In this document: in pieces, positions 13,623 to 20,836 of the stretch
How positions within the stretch are numbered: the stretch's first letter is position 1
Layout: every line of letters starts with the position of its first letter
NCBI GenBank assembly: GCA_964593905.1
Contig: CAZQLE010000013.1
Location: 1-32,034 of the forward strand
Direction of reading: 5' to 3'
From: CAZQLE01 sp964593905
GTDB taxonomy: Bacteria; Chloroflexota; Anaerolineae; Anaerolineales; Anaerolineaceae
DNA: 32,034 nucleotides
The notes under the pieces: model-generated
What the model was told of the DNA's origin: nothing
Database searches by the model: none
What the model saw: the letters and a program-made list of their open reading frames with translations, nothing else
Position numbers and translations under genes: made by a program

Positions 13623-13788
13623 GGGCCGATTGCGCGTGGAAGATGCTCCGCTGCTGTTACCGTGAGCGGCTGGCGGCAACTCTATCTTTCGCTCGCGCGC
13701 ACCGGGGCTGCGCAAGTACTGCGCCGGCAACATTGACTTTGACCGCTCCGGCGCGGATCGTGTTCGCGCCCCCGAAGGGGTGTATGCG

Positions 13789-13812
13789 CCCGTCTTACGC
13801 GGGGTGTTTTTT
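13789..13812 (+). terminator. Probable intrinsic terminator
   Basis: CCCGT (13789-13793) pairs with GCGGG (13799-13803) with one G-T pair, followed by GTG and TTTTTT. A CCCC-GAA-GGGG hairpin lies just upstream near 13770-13780. The remaining GC-rich 13623-13788 spacer shows no gene. Confidence 0.5.
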
Positions 13813-13835
13813 AATCGAACAGGGAATGTAAAAAG

Positions 13836-14411
13836 ATGAACAACATGAATGGCAATCAAAAAGAGTTGTCACCCGGGCAGCATGAAGAACTGCTCAAAGT
13901 ATTGAAAGCTCGTTTTGAGAAGAACATGAACCGCCATAAGGGTCTGGAATGGGCCGGGGTGCTGGCCAGGCTGACTGCGAACGTTGAAAAACTGTGGTCG
14001 CTGAATGAAATGGAAAGAACCGGCGGCGAGCCGGACGTAGTTGGCCGCGATGAAAAGACTGGCGAAATCATTTTCTTTGATTGTTCACCCGAAACCCCTG
14101 CCGGCCGCAGGAATTTTTGTTATGACCGCCAGGCGTTGGATTCGCGGAAGGAATTTAAACCGGAAGACAACGCTCTGGATATGGCCGCCGGCATGGGCAT
14201 CGAGATTTTGACCGAAGAACAGTATCGAGAGTTGCAGACCCTGGGAAAGTTCGACACAAAAACATCGAGCTGGCTGAGAACACCTGCAGAAATTCGGAAA
14301 CTCGGCGGCGCCATCTTTGGTGATCGCCGTTACGACCATATCTTTATATATCACAATGGCGCATCCTCTTATTATGCCGCCCGGGGTTTTCGCGGTTCGC
14401 TCAGGGTCTAG
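13836..14411 (+). CDS. DUF4256 family protein
   Basis: This 191-residue soluble protein matches DUF4256. Recognisable segments are LLKVLKARFEKNMNRHKGLEW, LWSLNEMERTGGEPDVVG, IIFFDCSPETPAGRRNFCYD, GMGIEILTEEQYRELQ and the C-terminal FGDRRYDHIFIYHNGASSYY with AARGFRGSLRV. The family is widespread and uncharacterised; its strong conservation of acidic residues and cysteines suggests an enzyme. ATG 13836 is 24 bases after a terminator and has only weak GGGA upstream. It stands alone. Confidence 0.85.
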   Translation: MNNMNGNQKELSPGQHEELLKVLKARFEKNMNRHKGLEWAGVLARLTANVEKLWSLNEMERTGGEPDVVGRDEKTGEIIFFDCSPETPAGRRNFCYDRQALDSRKEFKPEDNALDMAAGMGIEILTEEQYRELQTLGKFDTKTSSWLRTPAEIRKLGGAIFGDRRYDHIFIYHNGASSYYAARGFRGSLRV

Positions 14412-14495
14412 TTTTTTGCACAGCCGAAGTCCCAATGGGTGGAGCGATTTTTGAGAATCTGGTCGTAGCAGAGATTGATAAAACCTTCTTGTACC

Positions 14496-14521
14496 GCGCT
14501 ATAAGCCGGGGGCGCTTTTTT
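14496..14521 (+). terminator. Probable intrinsic terminator
   Basis: GCGC (14496-14499) and GCGC (14512-14515), with possible extra G-C pairs in the loop, followed by TTTTTT. A TATAAT at 14552-14557 further downstream may be the -10 of the next gene. I see nothing else in the 14412-14653 spacer. Confidence 0.5.
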
Positions 14522-14653
14522 AATTGTTCCACCTGTTAAGTAAGAAAACTGTATAATGAATTCCAGTTTAATGACGCATGTAAACCTTTAAGCAGCAATC
14601 CCTTTATTCGTTGAATAAAATTAATAATTGCCTGTAAACAGCCGGGAGGCATT

Positions 14654-15439
14654 ATGGCTGCCAGTCAATTGGAATCCAAAACTCGAATTCCAAGCAATTC
14701 AAATATTCGACCCATGCCCACAAGTGAGTCGCTGCTGTATTTCATTGCCATCACTTTATTAATGATTTTTTGTTTTTATGTCGCGCGACCTTTTCTTGAA
14801 TCTTCAGGGATGAATGAATATGGCGCATACCTGGTTTCACTTTCGTTTGTGGGCATCGTGATGCTGGTCTGGACCTTTACGGCTCTCTTTCTCGAAGGAA
14901 ACCTGTCAGCCTGGGAAACCTTCTCGAACCGCTTGCGCTTGAAAAGCATAACTCCGGGTTTGGTGGGGTGGTCCATCGGGCTCGGCATCCTCATGTTCCT
15001 GTCGACACTGGTTTTTTCGCCATGGATCTCGATGTTAATCTCAAATGGTTTAATGCCGATCCCAGCTCAAATTCCAGATTATATTAATCCCTTGCAGCAG
15101 TTATCTATTTCGCAAATTAAAGCGCAAATGACCGCACAAGGGGTTTTACACTTCATCCCCCTGGTTTTAATAATCAACATCCTCGGCGAAGAGCTTTTCT
15201 GGCGAGGCTATGTATTCCCCCGTCAGGAGCTTAGAAACGGGAAGACCACATTTTTAATTCATGGGTTGCTATGGGCATTTACGCATCTGTTCCAATACTG
15301 GTTGATCTTTCCGATTCTGGTCGGATCGATTGCCCTCTCCTATCTTGTCCAACGCACAAAAAATACATGGATTGGCATTCTAGCGCACATGTTAAATAAC
15401 GGATTGCCATTTATTATCATGATTTTCATTTCAGCGTAA
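14654..15439 (+). CDS. CPBP-family intramembrane glutamic endopeptidase
   Basis: This 261-residue membrane protein has seven or eight helices and the full CPBP active-site set: GEELFWRGYVFPR (E179, E180, R184), LLWAFTHLFQY (H211) and GILAHMLNN (H245, N249). It is probably a Rce1/abortive-infection-type membrane protease. Its only resemblance to the other CPBP protein (10695-11639) is in the motifs, so the two are not a recent duplication. GGGAGG at 14644-14649 supports ATG 14654. A possible attC-like element follows five bases after the stop. Confidence 0.88.
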   Translation: MAASQLESKTRIPSNSNIRPMPTSESLLYFIAITLLMIFCFYVARPFLESSGMNEYGAYLVSLSFVGIVMLVWTFTALFLEGNLSAWETFSNRLRLKSITPGLVGWSIGLGILMFLSTLVFSPWISMLISNGLMPIPAQIPDYINPLQQLSISQIKAQMTAQGVLHFIPLVLIINILGEELFWRGYVFPRQELRNGKTTFLIHGLLWAFTHLFQYWLIFPILVGSIALSYLVQRTKNTWIGILAHMLNNGLPFIIMIFISA

Positions 15440-15443
15440 TCTC

Positions 15444-15517
15444 GCTCAACGACCCCGATAGTGCGATTCGCACACACCAGAATCAGTTGTAGTAAGTGCC
15501 AGATGGTCTGTTGATGC
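15444..15517 (+). repeat. Possible attC-like site
   Basis: GCTCAAC (15444-15450, RYYYAAC) then GACC pairs with GGTC (15505-15508), T, then GTTGATGC (15510-15517). This gives 11 base pairs with two single bulged T bases on one arm. Extrahelical bases are a hallmark of folded attC sites. GTGCGA-T-TCGCAC (15461-15473) is a perfect inner palindrome. It lies between a stop codon and the next gene and is 74 bases long. It has no primary-sequence similarity to the other copies. Confidence 0.4.
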
Positions 15518-15590
15518 CGTGGCAGAGATGCGAGAGGTAATTAATATTATTCTTTTAAAAAGGATTACCAGGGGAAAGGAGTTTGATGAA

Positions 15591-16631
15591 ATGTCAATTG
15601 TTAATAGAAAGAATTCGGGTGACGCTCAAAAAATAATAGATGAATTTATTATCGACAATAGGATTAAACACAGTGTTTTATGGTTTTTGTCGAAGGCAAT
15701 TTCTTATGCAAATGATCTGGATCCGGGAAACTGGAATCTGAATTTAGACAAAGATGGAAAGTTTGTGAGATTTAATGTCGGACAAGTATATTGTATCGAA
15801 ATATTTCCAGAATATATCTCTGTTCTTGTGCTGAAAAGATTTATTCCAAAAGTATTGCAGGAAGACTATTCCAATTTAATATTTAAAGGCCATAAAGGGA
15901 AAAAGAAAATTATTGCACCGAGGTTGGACAATGTTCCGGACTGTCTTAAAAAAGTGCCTGACTCGATGGCTTGCCTTGTTAATTATGAGGGAAATATTGC
16001 CGAGGTATTATCATATCTTGAAGAGGCTAACCAAAAATTTATTGAGCAAGGTATCAAACACACAAATATACTTCCTGCAATGATTAACGCGCATTCGAAA
16101 GGGTTTATTTCTTACCTTTCGAGGTATTGCAGTAAACCGATCCCTGATCCAACCTACACATATACAGCGGTATCCAATAATGTCACTACTAATCTTCTAG
16201 AGGAGATAGAAGAGTGCCGCTCAATTTATGAGGGTTTACAGGAGACTGATCGTCAAGCGATAATACAAATCCGGGTTGGACAAGAAAAATTTCGGACTGA
16301 CCTTGTAAAATACTGGGGCGGGTGTGCCGTTACAGGATGTCGGAACATCGAAATTTTACGCGCATCCCATATTAAGCCTTGGCGCGAAGCAAGTAGTGAG
16401 GAGCGTTTGGATGTGAATAACGGGTTATTACTCGTTCCTAATCTCGATGTAGCATTTGATGCTGGATTTATCAGTTTTGGCGATGATGGGAAGATTATGA
16501 TTAGCAGTTGTTTATCTGCAGATGATCAAAACAAACTTGGAATTCATTCAAACTTTAAGCTTGGCAAATTGACGAGACAGCATATCCATTATTTACAGTT
16601 TCATAGAGAGTATATTTTCAGAGGCACATAG
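15591..16631 (+). CDS. HNH endonuclease (HNH_2-type C-terminal domain)
   Basis: This 346-residue protein has an uncharacterised N-terminal region (about 1-225) and a C-terminal HNH nuclease domain. The domain starts at RVGQEKFRTDLVKYWGGCAVTGC, continues with ILRASHIKPWREA, and ends with NNGLLLVPNLDVAFDAGFISF. The SHIKPW histidine pair, the NNGLLL asparagine and the later aspartates are typical of HNH_2 restriction-type nucleases. AAAGGAG (15575-15581) nine bases upstream fixes ATG 15591; an earlier GTG at 15519 lacks a ribosome-binding site. The gene is strongly AT-rich. No methyltransferase partner is adjacent, so restriction would need self-protection elsewhere. Confidence 0.85.
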   Translation: MSIVNRKNSGDAQKIIDEFIIDNRIKHSVLWFLSKAISYANDLDPGNWNLNLDKDGKFVRFNVGQVYCIEIFPEYISVLVLKRFIPKVLQEDYSNLIFKGHKGKKKIIAPRLDNVPDCLKKVPDSMACLVNYEGNIAEVLSYLEEANQKFIEQGIKHTNILPAMINAHSKGFISYLSRYCSKPIPDPTYTYTAVSNNVTTNLLEEIEECRSIYEGLQETDRQAIIQIRVGQEKFRTDLVKYWGGCAVTGCRNIEILRASHIKPWREASSEERLDVNNGLLLVPNLDVAFDAGFISFGDDGKIMISSCLSADDQNKLGIHSNFKLGKLTRQHIHYLQFHREYIFRGT

Positions 16632-16742
16632 GATGTTGATATTAAATAACCCAAGTTGCTGCCCACCAGCAAAAATATGTCACGCAAAGTGTAATGATAA
16701 CCTAACCTCCCCTGCCCTGATTGCGCTGACAGCCCTTTAAAG

Positions 16743-16775
16743 AGATTACCTGCCCCATCAACGGGCAGGTAATCT
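16743..16775. terminator. Perfect 13-bp stem between convergent genes
   Basis: AGATTACCTGCCC (16743-16755) and GGGCAGGTAATCT (16763-16775) pair perfectly around CATCAAC. It sits between the ends of the HNH gene (+) and the oxidoreductase gene (-), the usual place for a bidirectional terminator. There is no long T-run on either side. Confidence 0.6.
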
Positions 16776-16799
16776 TCTGGTCGCCGGGTGTTTGCCGGG

Positions 16800-17813
16800 T
16801 CAGTTTCGATGGCTGTCCTGTTGCAGGGTAATGACGACGTTGCCCTTTTTGTGCCCGGCTTCGACATACCGGTGTGCATCGGCAGTCTTTTCCAACGGAA
16901 AGCTCTTATCGATGACGGATTTTATCTTTCCGGCTTCGATCAGCTCTTTGACGGAGGTAAGGGCTTCTGCGCTTTCTGTCGCCAGCGCGCAGACAACCTT
17001 TTTGCTGCCCACTTTTGAGGTCCATAGCATTTGAAGCAGCTGTTTCAGCTTGAAGCTGGCATAAAACAGGGTGCCATTGGGCTTAAGTGAGCGTTTGCAG
17101 CGTGAAAAGGAGACTTTGCCCAGGACATCCAATATAAGGTCATAGGTCTCGCCGTTTTCGGTAAAATCTTCACGAGTGTAATCGATCACCCGGTCGGCAC
17201 CCAGCGATTTCACGAATTCCAAGCGCTCAGTGCCGCAAACCCCGGTAACCTGTGCCCCATAATGCCGGGCGAGCTGCACCGCGGCTGAACCGATTGCGCC
17301 AGAGGCGCCGTTGATCAAAACTCGCTGCCCCTTTTGAATGTTGGCTTTTTTAAGCAGGTTCAACGCCATGACCGCCCCATAAGGAACCACGGCGGCTTCT
17401 TCAAAGTTCATGTTGGCCGGTTTTATGGCCACACACCCGTCCTCGGGCATACAGAGATACCCGGTATAGGTTCCAAAGCTCGGACCGACATACCCAAAAA
17501 CCGGGTCGCCGATCTTGAATCGTTTTACATCCCGGCCCACCGATTCGATCACCCCGGCAAACTCATTTCCCAGGATTTTAATCTTAGGTTCATTGAGTCC
17601 AAAAGAGATTTTCGCCATGAGCCAGAAAAGAAAGTTCATATTAAACTGGCGCGGTGAGATGTTTTTGAAATTGCGCGCCATCAGATCTCCAAAATTGACC
17701 GAAGTGGCATAGATTCGGATCAGCACCTCATTGTCCTGCGGGGCAGGTTTTACAACCTCCTTAAGCTGAAGAACATCTGGTGAGCCGTAGTGTGTTAATA
17801 CAATCGCTTTCAT
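16800..17813 (-). CDS. Zinc-free MDR-family NAD(P)-dependent oxidoreductase (quinone-reductase-like)
   Basis: This 337-residue protein of the medium-chain dehydrogenase/reductase superfamily is quinone-oxidoreductase-like. The N-terminal GroES-like domain has MKAIVLTHYGSPDVLQLKEV and ILGNEFAGVIESVGRDVKRF. The Rossmann domain has the cofactor loop INGASGAIGSAAVQLAR near residue 150, then VIDYTREDF. The clustered zinc-binding cysteines are absent. It probably reduces quinones or activated alkenes with NADPH. GGAGG seven bases before ATG 17813 is an excellent ribosome-binding site. It is a paralogue of the next upstream gene (18029-18973), with similar layout and moderate similarity, probably an old duplication. 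Confidence 0.85.
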   Translation of the reverse strand: MKAIVLTHYGSPDVLQLKEVVKPAPQDNEVLIRIYATSVNFGDLMARNFKNISPRQFNMNFLFWLMAKISFGLNEPKIKILGNEFAGVIESVGRDVKRFKIGDPVFGYVGPSFGTYTGYLCMPEDGCVAIKPANMNFEEAAVVPYGAVMALNLLKKANIQKGQRVLINGASGAIGSAAVQLARHYGAQVTGVCGTERLEFVKSLGADRVIDYTREDFTENGETYDLILDVLGKVSFSRCKRSLKPNGTLFYASFKLKQLLQMLWTSKVGSKKVVCALATESAEALTSVKELIEAGKIKSVIDKSFPLEKTADAHRYVEAGHKKGNVVITLQQDSHRN

Positions 17814-17859
17814 GTGTCATCCTCCAAAATTTCTTTGAGTGAGTGTTTTTATAGATTCA

Positions 17860-17880
17860 TTTCAGAAATGCATTCTGAAA
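17860..17880. promoter_or_regulatory. Operator-like palindrome upstream of the oxidoreductase
   Basis: TTTCAGA (17860-17866) and TCTGAAA (17874-17880) flank AATGCAT. It lies six bases upstream of a minus-strand TATAAA (17853-17848), which is a possible -10 for the gene starting at 17813. The 17881-18028 spacer also has two T6 runs after GC-rich bases on the + strand, of unclear meaning. Confidence 0.4.
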
Positions 17881-18028
17881 GGCGGAAAAACAGACAGCAA
17901 GTGCTGACCCCGCATGTTCTCTGCGGAGGAAGGCGGTTTACTGTATTGGGCGCCTTTTTTAACGGGCGTATTTTTTAAGCTGTTTTGGGTGTAGAGCGGC
18001 TTTAACGTTCGCCAGAGCTGTTTAACAT

Positions 18029-18973
18029 TTATGCCTGGTCCATTTGAATGACCACTTTTCCACGGGCATGCCCCTGACTGAGGTATTTCACGGCTGCGGC
18101 AGTTTCTTCCAACGGATAGGTGCGGTCGATAACGGGCTTCACTTTGCCATCTTGCACCAACTGAATGATGAATTCCAGATCTCTGGCGCTCGGTTTGGCT
18201 GAAAGCAGACGGATCTTTTTTCCGCCCAGCGAGTGCATCCAACCGAAAAGCATGGCGCTGAAGATCTGCGAGAGTGCGCCGCCCAGCATGACCACAATCC
18301 CATTACGAGACAGCACCCGTTTATAGTTGGCGAGCGGCTGTTTGCCGTTTACCACCAGAACCAGGTCATACAGCTTGCCTTCGGTGAAAAAATCTTCCTT
18401 CCAGTAATCAATGACACGGTCCGCCCCGATGGCGCGTACGATTTCCACATTGCCGGGTCCGCAGACCGCAGTCACTTCTGCTCCAAAATACTTGGCCAAC
18501 TGGGTGGCAAAAGTGCCCACGCCGCCTCCGGCGCCGCAAATCAACACCTTCTGCCCCGCTTGAATTTTGCCGAGATCACGCAGACCCTGCAGTGCGGTTA
18601 AAGACGCCATGGGAACCGCGGCAGCCTCGAGAAAAGACACTCCCGCAGGTTTCAGCGCCAGCAGATCTTCAGGCGCGGTGACATACTCGGCGAAACCCCC
18701 AAAGCCGCAGGCAGCCAGGTCACCAAAAACCTCGTCGCCGACCCTGAACTTTTGAACATGTTTTCCAACGGCTTCCACCCGGCCGGCCACATCGGCGCCG
18801 AAGATCTTTCGTTTCGGAATGCTCCCCAGGCGCATCGAGCGGTAATCAGCGGCGTTGATGGAGGCGGCAGCGATCTGGATCAATACTTCATGGTCATTGG
18901 GGGTGGGTTTTTCCACCTCGCTGAGGATGAGGCGCTGCTCTCCTCCATCTTTGTGGTAAACAACTGCTTTCAT
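18029..18973 (-). CDS. Zinc-free MDR-family NAD(P)-dependent oxidoreductase
   Basis: This 314-residue MDR oxidoreductase has a GroES-like domain (VLIQIAAASINAADYRSM, FGADVAGRVEAVGKHVQKF, VGDEVFGDL) and a Rossmann domain with LICGAGGGVGTFATQLAKYFGAEVTAV, then VIDYWKEDF. The C-terminus GHARGKVVIQMD is typical of quinone-reductase-like enzymes, and zinc-ligand cysteines are missing. It starts 26 bases after the stop of the DUF4386 gene (18999-19703), so they probably share a transcript. It was most likely duplicated to give the gene at 16800-17813, which has its own promoter region. Confidence 0.85.
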   Translation of the reverse strand: MKAVVYHKDGGEQRLILSEVEKPTPNDHEVLIQIAAASINAADYRSMRLGSIPKRKIFGADVAGRVEAVGKHVQKFRVGDEVFGDLAACGFGGFAEYVTAPEDLLALKPAGVSFLEAAAVPMASLTALQGLRDLGKIQAGQKVLICGAGGGVGTFATQLAKYFGAEVTAVCGPGNVEIVRAIGADRVIDYWKEDFFTEGKLYDLVLVVNGKQPLANYKRVLSRNGIVVMLGGALSQIFSAMLFGWMHSLGGKKIRLLSAKPSARDLEFIIQLVQDGKVKPVIDRTYPLEETAAAVKYLSQGHARGKVVIQMDQA

Positions 18974-18998
18974 TTTTTCTCTCTTTTTTAATGGTGCA

Positions 18999-19703
18999 TT
19001 ATAGCGATGGGGCGGCCTGTAAGGATGGTTTAAATCCTTTGCCGATCATCCAAATTGCGAAAACCATTTCCTGAATGGCCAATGGGCCGATAAGAAAGCC
19101 CAGCTTTGTATCGAAGGATAGCGCCAGGTGTTGAGCGCCGATCATGCTGACCAGGGGGGCGGCGAAATACAACAGCGAGCCGATCAAGCCCCATCCAGAT
19201 AACCAGCGCGGGATGATCTTCATCTGAAAGAGCACCAGGTTGATTATCACCGATCCAATGCTGAATACAATCGCCAGGATTAGCTCCATCCAGTCGCCCG
19301 CAGACAGCAGCAGCGCCCCCAGGGTCTTGTAACTGGCTGTATCTGCAGCTCCTGAACTTGCAGATGCCTGCCCGACAAACAGCAGCAGCAACATGCTGAG
19401 CACGAGCAGAGCGTAGAACACGGCCTCGAGCACGCCTCTAAACACAATGGCGCCGATGGCCAGCACTTCATTTTGCTTTTTGAGGACCGGGAACAATACG
19501 ACCGGCACCATTGCCAGTGGCAGACCCATCAGCAAAATCAAAAGCGTGCCAAGAACCCAGCGAGTTTCATTTGCGGCGATGTTTTGCAAATAGTCGCTGG
19601 CTGTCAGAACCGGTTGGGTCACAACCCCGCTGAGGATCCCCGCCACGGTTCCAATGATGAATAACACCCCTGCAATCACTGATTCTTTTCTATATGTTTT
19701 CAT
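18999..19703 (-). CDS. DUF4386 family membrane protein
   Basis: This 234-residue protein has about six or seven membrane helices and the DUF4386 pattern: the N-terminal SVIAGVLFIIGTVAGILSGV, VPVVLFPVLKKQNE, FRGVLEAVFYALLVLSMLLL, and the C-terminal PRWLSGWGLIGSLLYFAAPL. The function of the family is unknown; it often accompanies regulators and oxidoreductases. ATG 19703 gives the usual MKTYRKES start; a TTG at 19730 is less likely. It lies about 50 bases after the XRE gene and belongs to the minus-strand operon. Confidence 0.85.
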   Translation of the reverse strand: MKTYRKESVIAGVLFIIGTVAGILSGVVTQPVLTASDYLQNIAANETRWVLGTLLILLMGLPLAMVPVVLFPVLKKQNEVLAIGAIVFRGVLEAVFYALLVLSMLLLLFVGQASASSGAADTASYKTLGALLLSAGDWMELILAIVFSIGSVIINLVLFQMKIIPRWLSGWGLIGSLLYFAAPLVSMIGAQHLALSFDTKLGFLIGPLAIQEMVFAIWMIGKGFKPSLQAAPSL

Positions 19704-19752
19704 TTTTAATCTCTGATTTCCAAATTTCAACTTTCATCTCGAATACGAAGAT

Positions 19753-19996
19753 TCATGCACTCAATATTTCNNNNNNNNNNCAATATTTCACATTCAAAGA
19801 CTTCGCCGATCGGCACACCAAAGGCATCTGCAATCCGGAAGGCCAGTTCGAGCGTGGGAGAATATTTGCCTGCTTCAATGGCGATGACGGTTTGCCTGGA
19901 AATGCCCGCCTTTTCTGCAAGCTCCTGCTGGGTCATTTCATTGGCAAAGAAGCGCAGCTTGCGAATGTTGTTTTTGATGAGGAATTTTTTAGCCAT
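19753..19996 (-). CDS. XRE-family (HTH) transcriptional regulator, interrupted by an assembly gap
   Basis: This small regulator has a single Cro/C1-type helix-turn-helix: IRKLRFFANEMTQQELAEKA, then GISRQTVIAIEAGKYSPTLE and LAFRIADAFGVPIGEVFE. The scaffold has ten N bases at 19771-19780, and the same nine bases (CAATATTTC) occur on both sides. Merging them gives an intact 74-residue protein ending ECEILSA and a natural stop, so the gap is probably an unmerged contig overlap. Its ATG overlaps the end of the upstream membrane protein gene by eight bases. It probably represses the operon promoter at 20534-20562. Confidence 0.85.
19771..19780. other. Scaffold gap (10 N) flanked by a 9-base overlap
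   Basis: CAATATTTC ends at 19770 and begins again at 19781. A repeated contig end around a fixed-length N run points to an artificial gap, not missing sequence. Confidence 0.8.
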
Positions 19997-20495
19997 TTGT
20001 CACGCCCCTGCGGTAAAAATACAGCTGGGCGACACCATCCAGCAGAGAAGCGCCACTAAAGGACAGGAACAGGATGTTGAGCATTATTGCGGTGGAATAA
20101 CCCAGAACCAGTGCAACCATCCCTGTGATGAACCCGACCCCGGCGAAAGCATATCCAATCCGCATGGATTTCAGCTCGATCAGTTTATCCATTTCATCTT
20201 CAACCATTTCGGCGTTGATGGATTTCTCGATCTCGCTGTCATCAAACTGCTCGTTGTAAATTTTTTTCTGAACAGCGATGCCGATTGACATCAGGATATG
20301 GAAAACGATCTGAATGATGATGGTGGTCACGATGCCAATGGCAACAAAGACCAGTATGGTGCCCGCCCAAAATTTCATGTCGCCCGCCTCAACAGCGCCT
20401 GACTGGTAACGTCCAAAAGCGTAAATACAGTAGGCTGCCATCAGCAGAGCGCCTGAAAGAATATTGACAATGGTTCTTTTTTCCTGGTAAGACAT
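19989..20495 (-). CDS. Four-helix membrane protein paired with an XRE regulator
   Basis: This 168-residue protein begins MSYQEKRTIVNILSGALLMAAY and has four hydrophobic segments (residues about 10-28, 45-75, 110-130 and 132-152), with a charged cytoplasmic loop EIEKSINAEMVEDEMDKLIELK between the pairs. I know it as a type of membrane protein regularly encoded next to a small XRE regulator; its function is unproven, possibly sensing membrane state. AAAGGAG lies nine bases upstream of its ATG. It is the first gene of the minus-strand operon and overlaps the regulator by eight bases. Confidence 0.75.
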   Translation of the reverse strand: MSYQEKRTIVNILSGALLMAAYCIYAFGRYQSGAVEAGDMKFWAGTILVFVAIGIVTTIIIQIVFHILMSIGIAVQKKIYNEQFDDSEIEKSINAEMVEDEMDKLIELKSMRIGYAFAGVGFITGMVALVLGYSTAIMLNILFLSFSGASLLDGVAQLYFYRRGVTNG

Positions 20496-20533
20496 TTTAT
20501 TACACTCCTTTTTTTGTAATCAGTTATGGACTA

Positions 20534-20562
20534 ATAGTACAACTTAATAAACTAAATGTCAA
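20534..20562 (-). promoter_or_regulatory. Strong promoter of the minus-strand operon
   Basis: TTGACA (20562-20557), exactly 17 bases, TACTAT (20539-20534). A small dyad ACTA-T-TAGT overlaps the -10 and may be the operator of the XRE regulator. The rest of the divergent 20496-20836 spacer has a perfect GGGGGTT-T-AACCCCC hairpin (20604-20618) and nothing else I can identify; no clear + strand promoter. Confidence 0.8.
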
Positions 20563-20836
20563 TAGTGTTTTACATTTTGTATGGTTATGTTGACTAAGTT
20601 GCCGGGGGTTTAACCCCCAGGGCGCTTTTGTGCTGCCTTTTGCAAGGGTGGTGAAGGGTGAGCAGAGTGCTTTCCCCCAAAAACCATTGTTTTCGCCCTC
20701 CGGCAATTCAATGGAAGCGGGGAAATTCCTGCTCCTGAACAAAATTTAATGCTGCAACTTTTCATCCCCAATCTCGAATACTTACAGGAAGCTCTCTCAG
20801 ATATAAAGATATTCAACAATCTAACAGTAGGTGATC

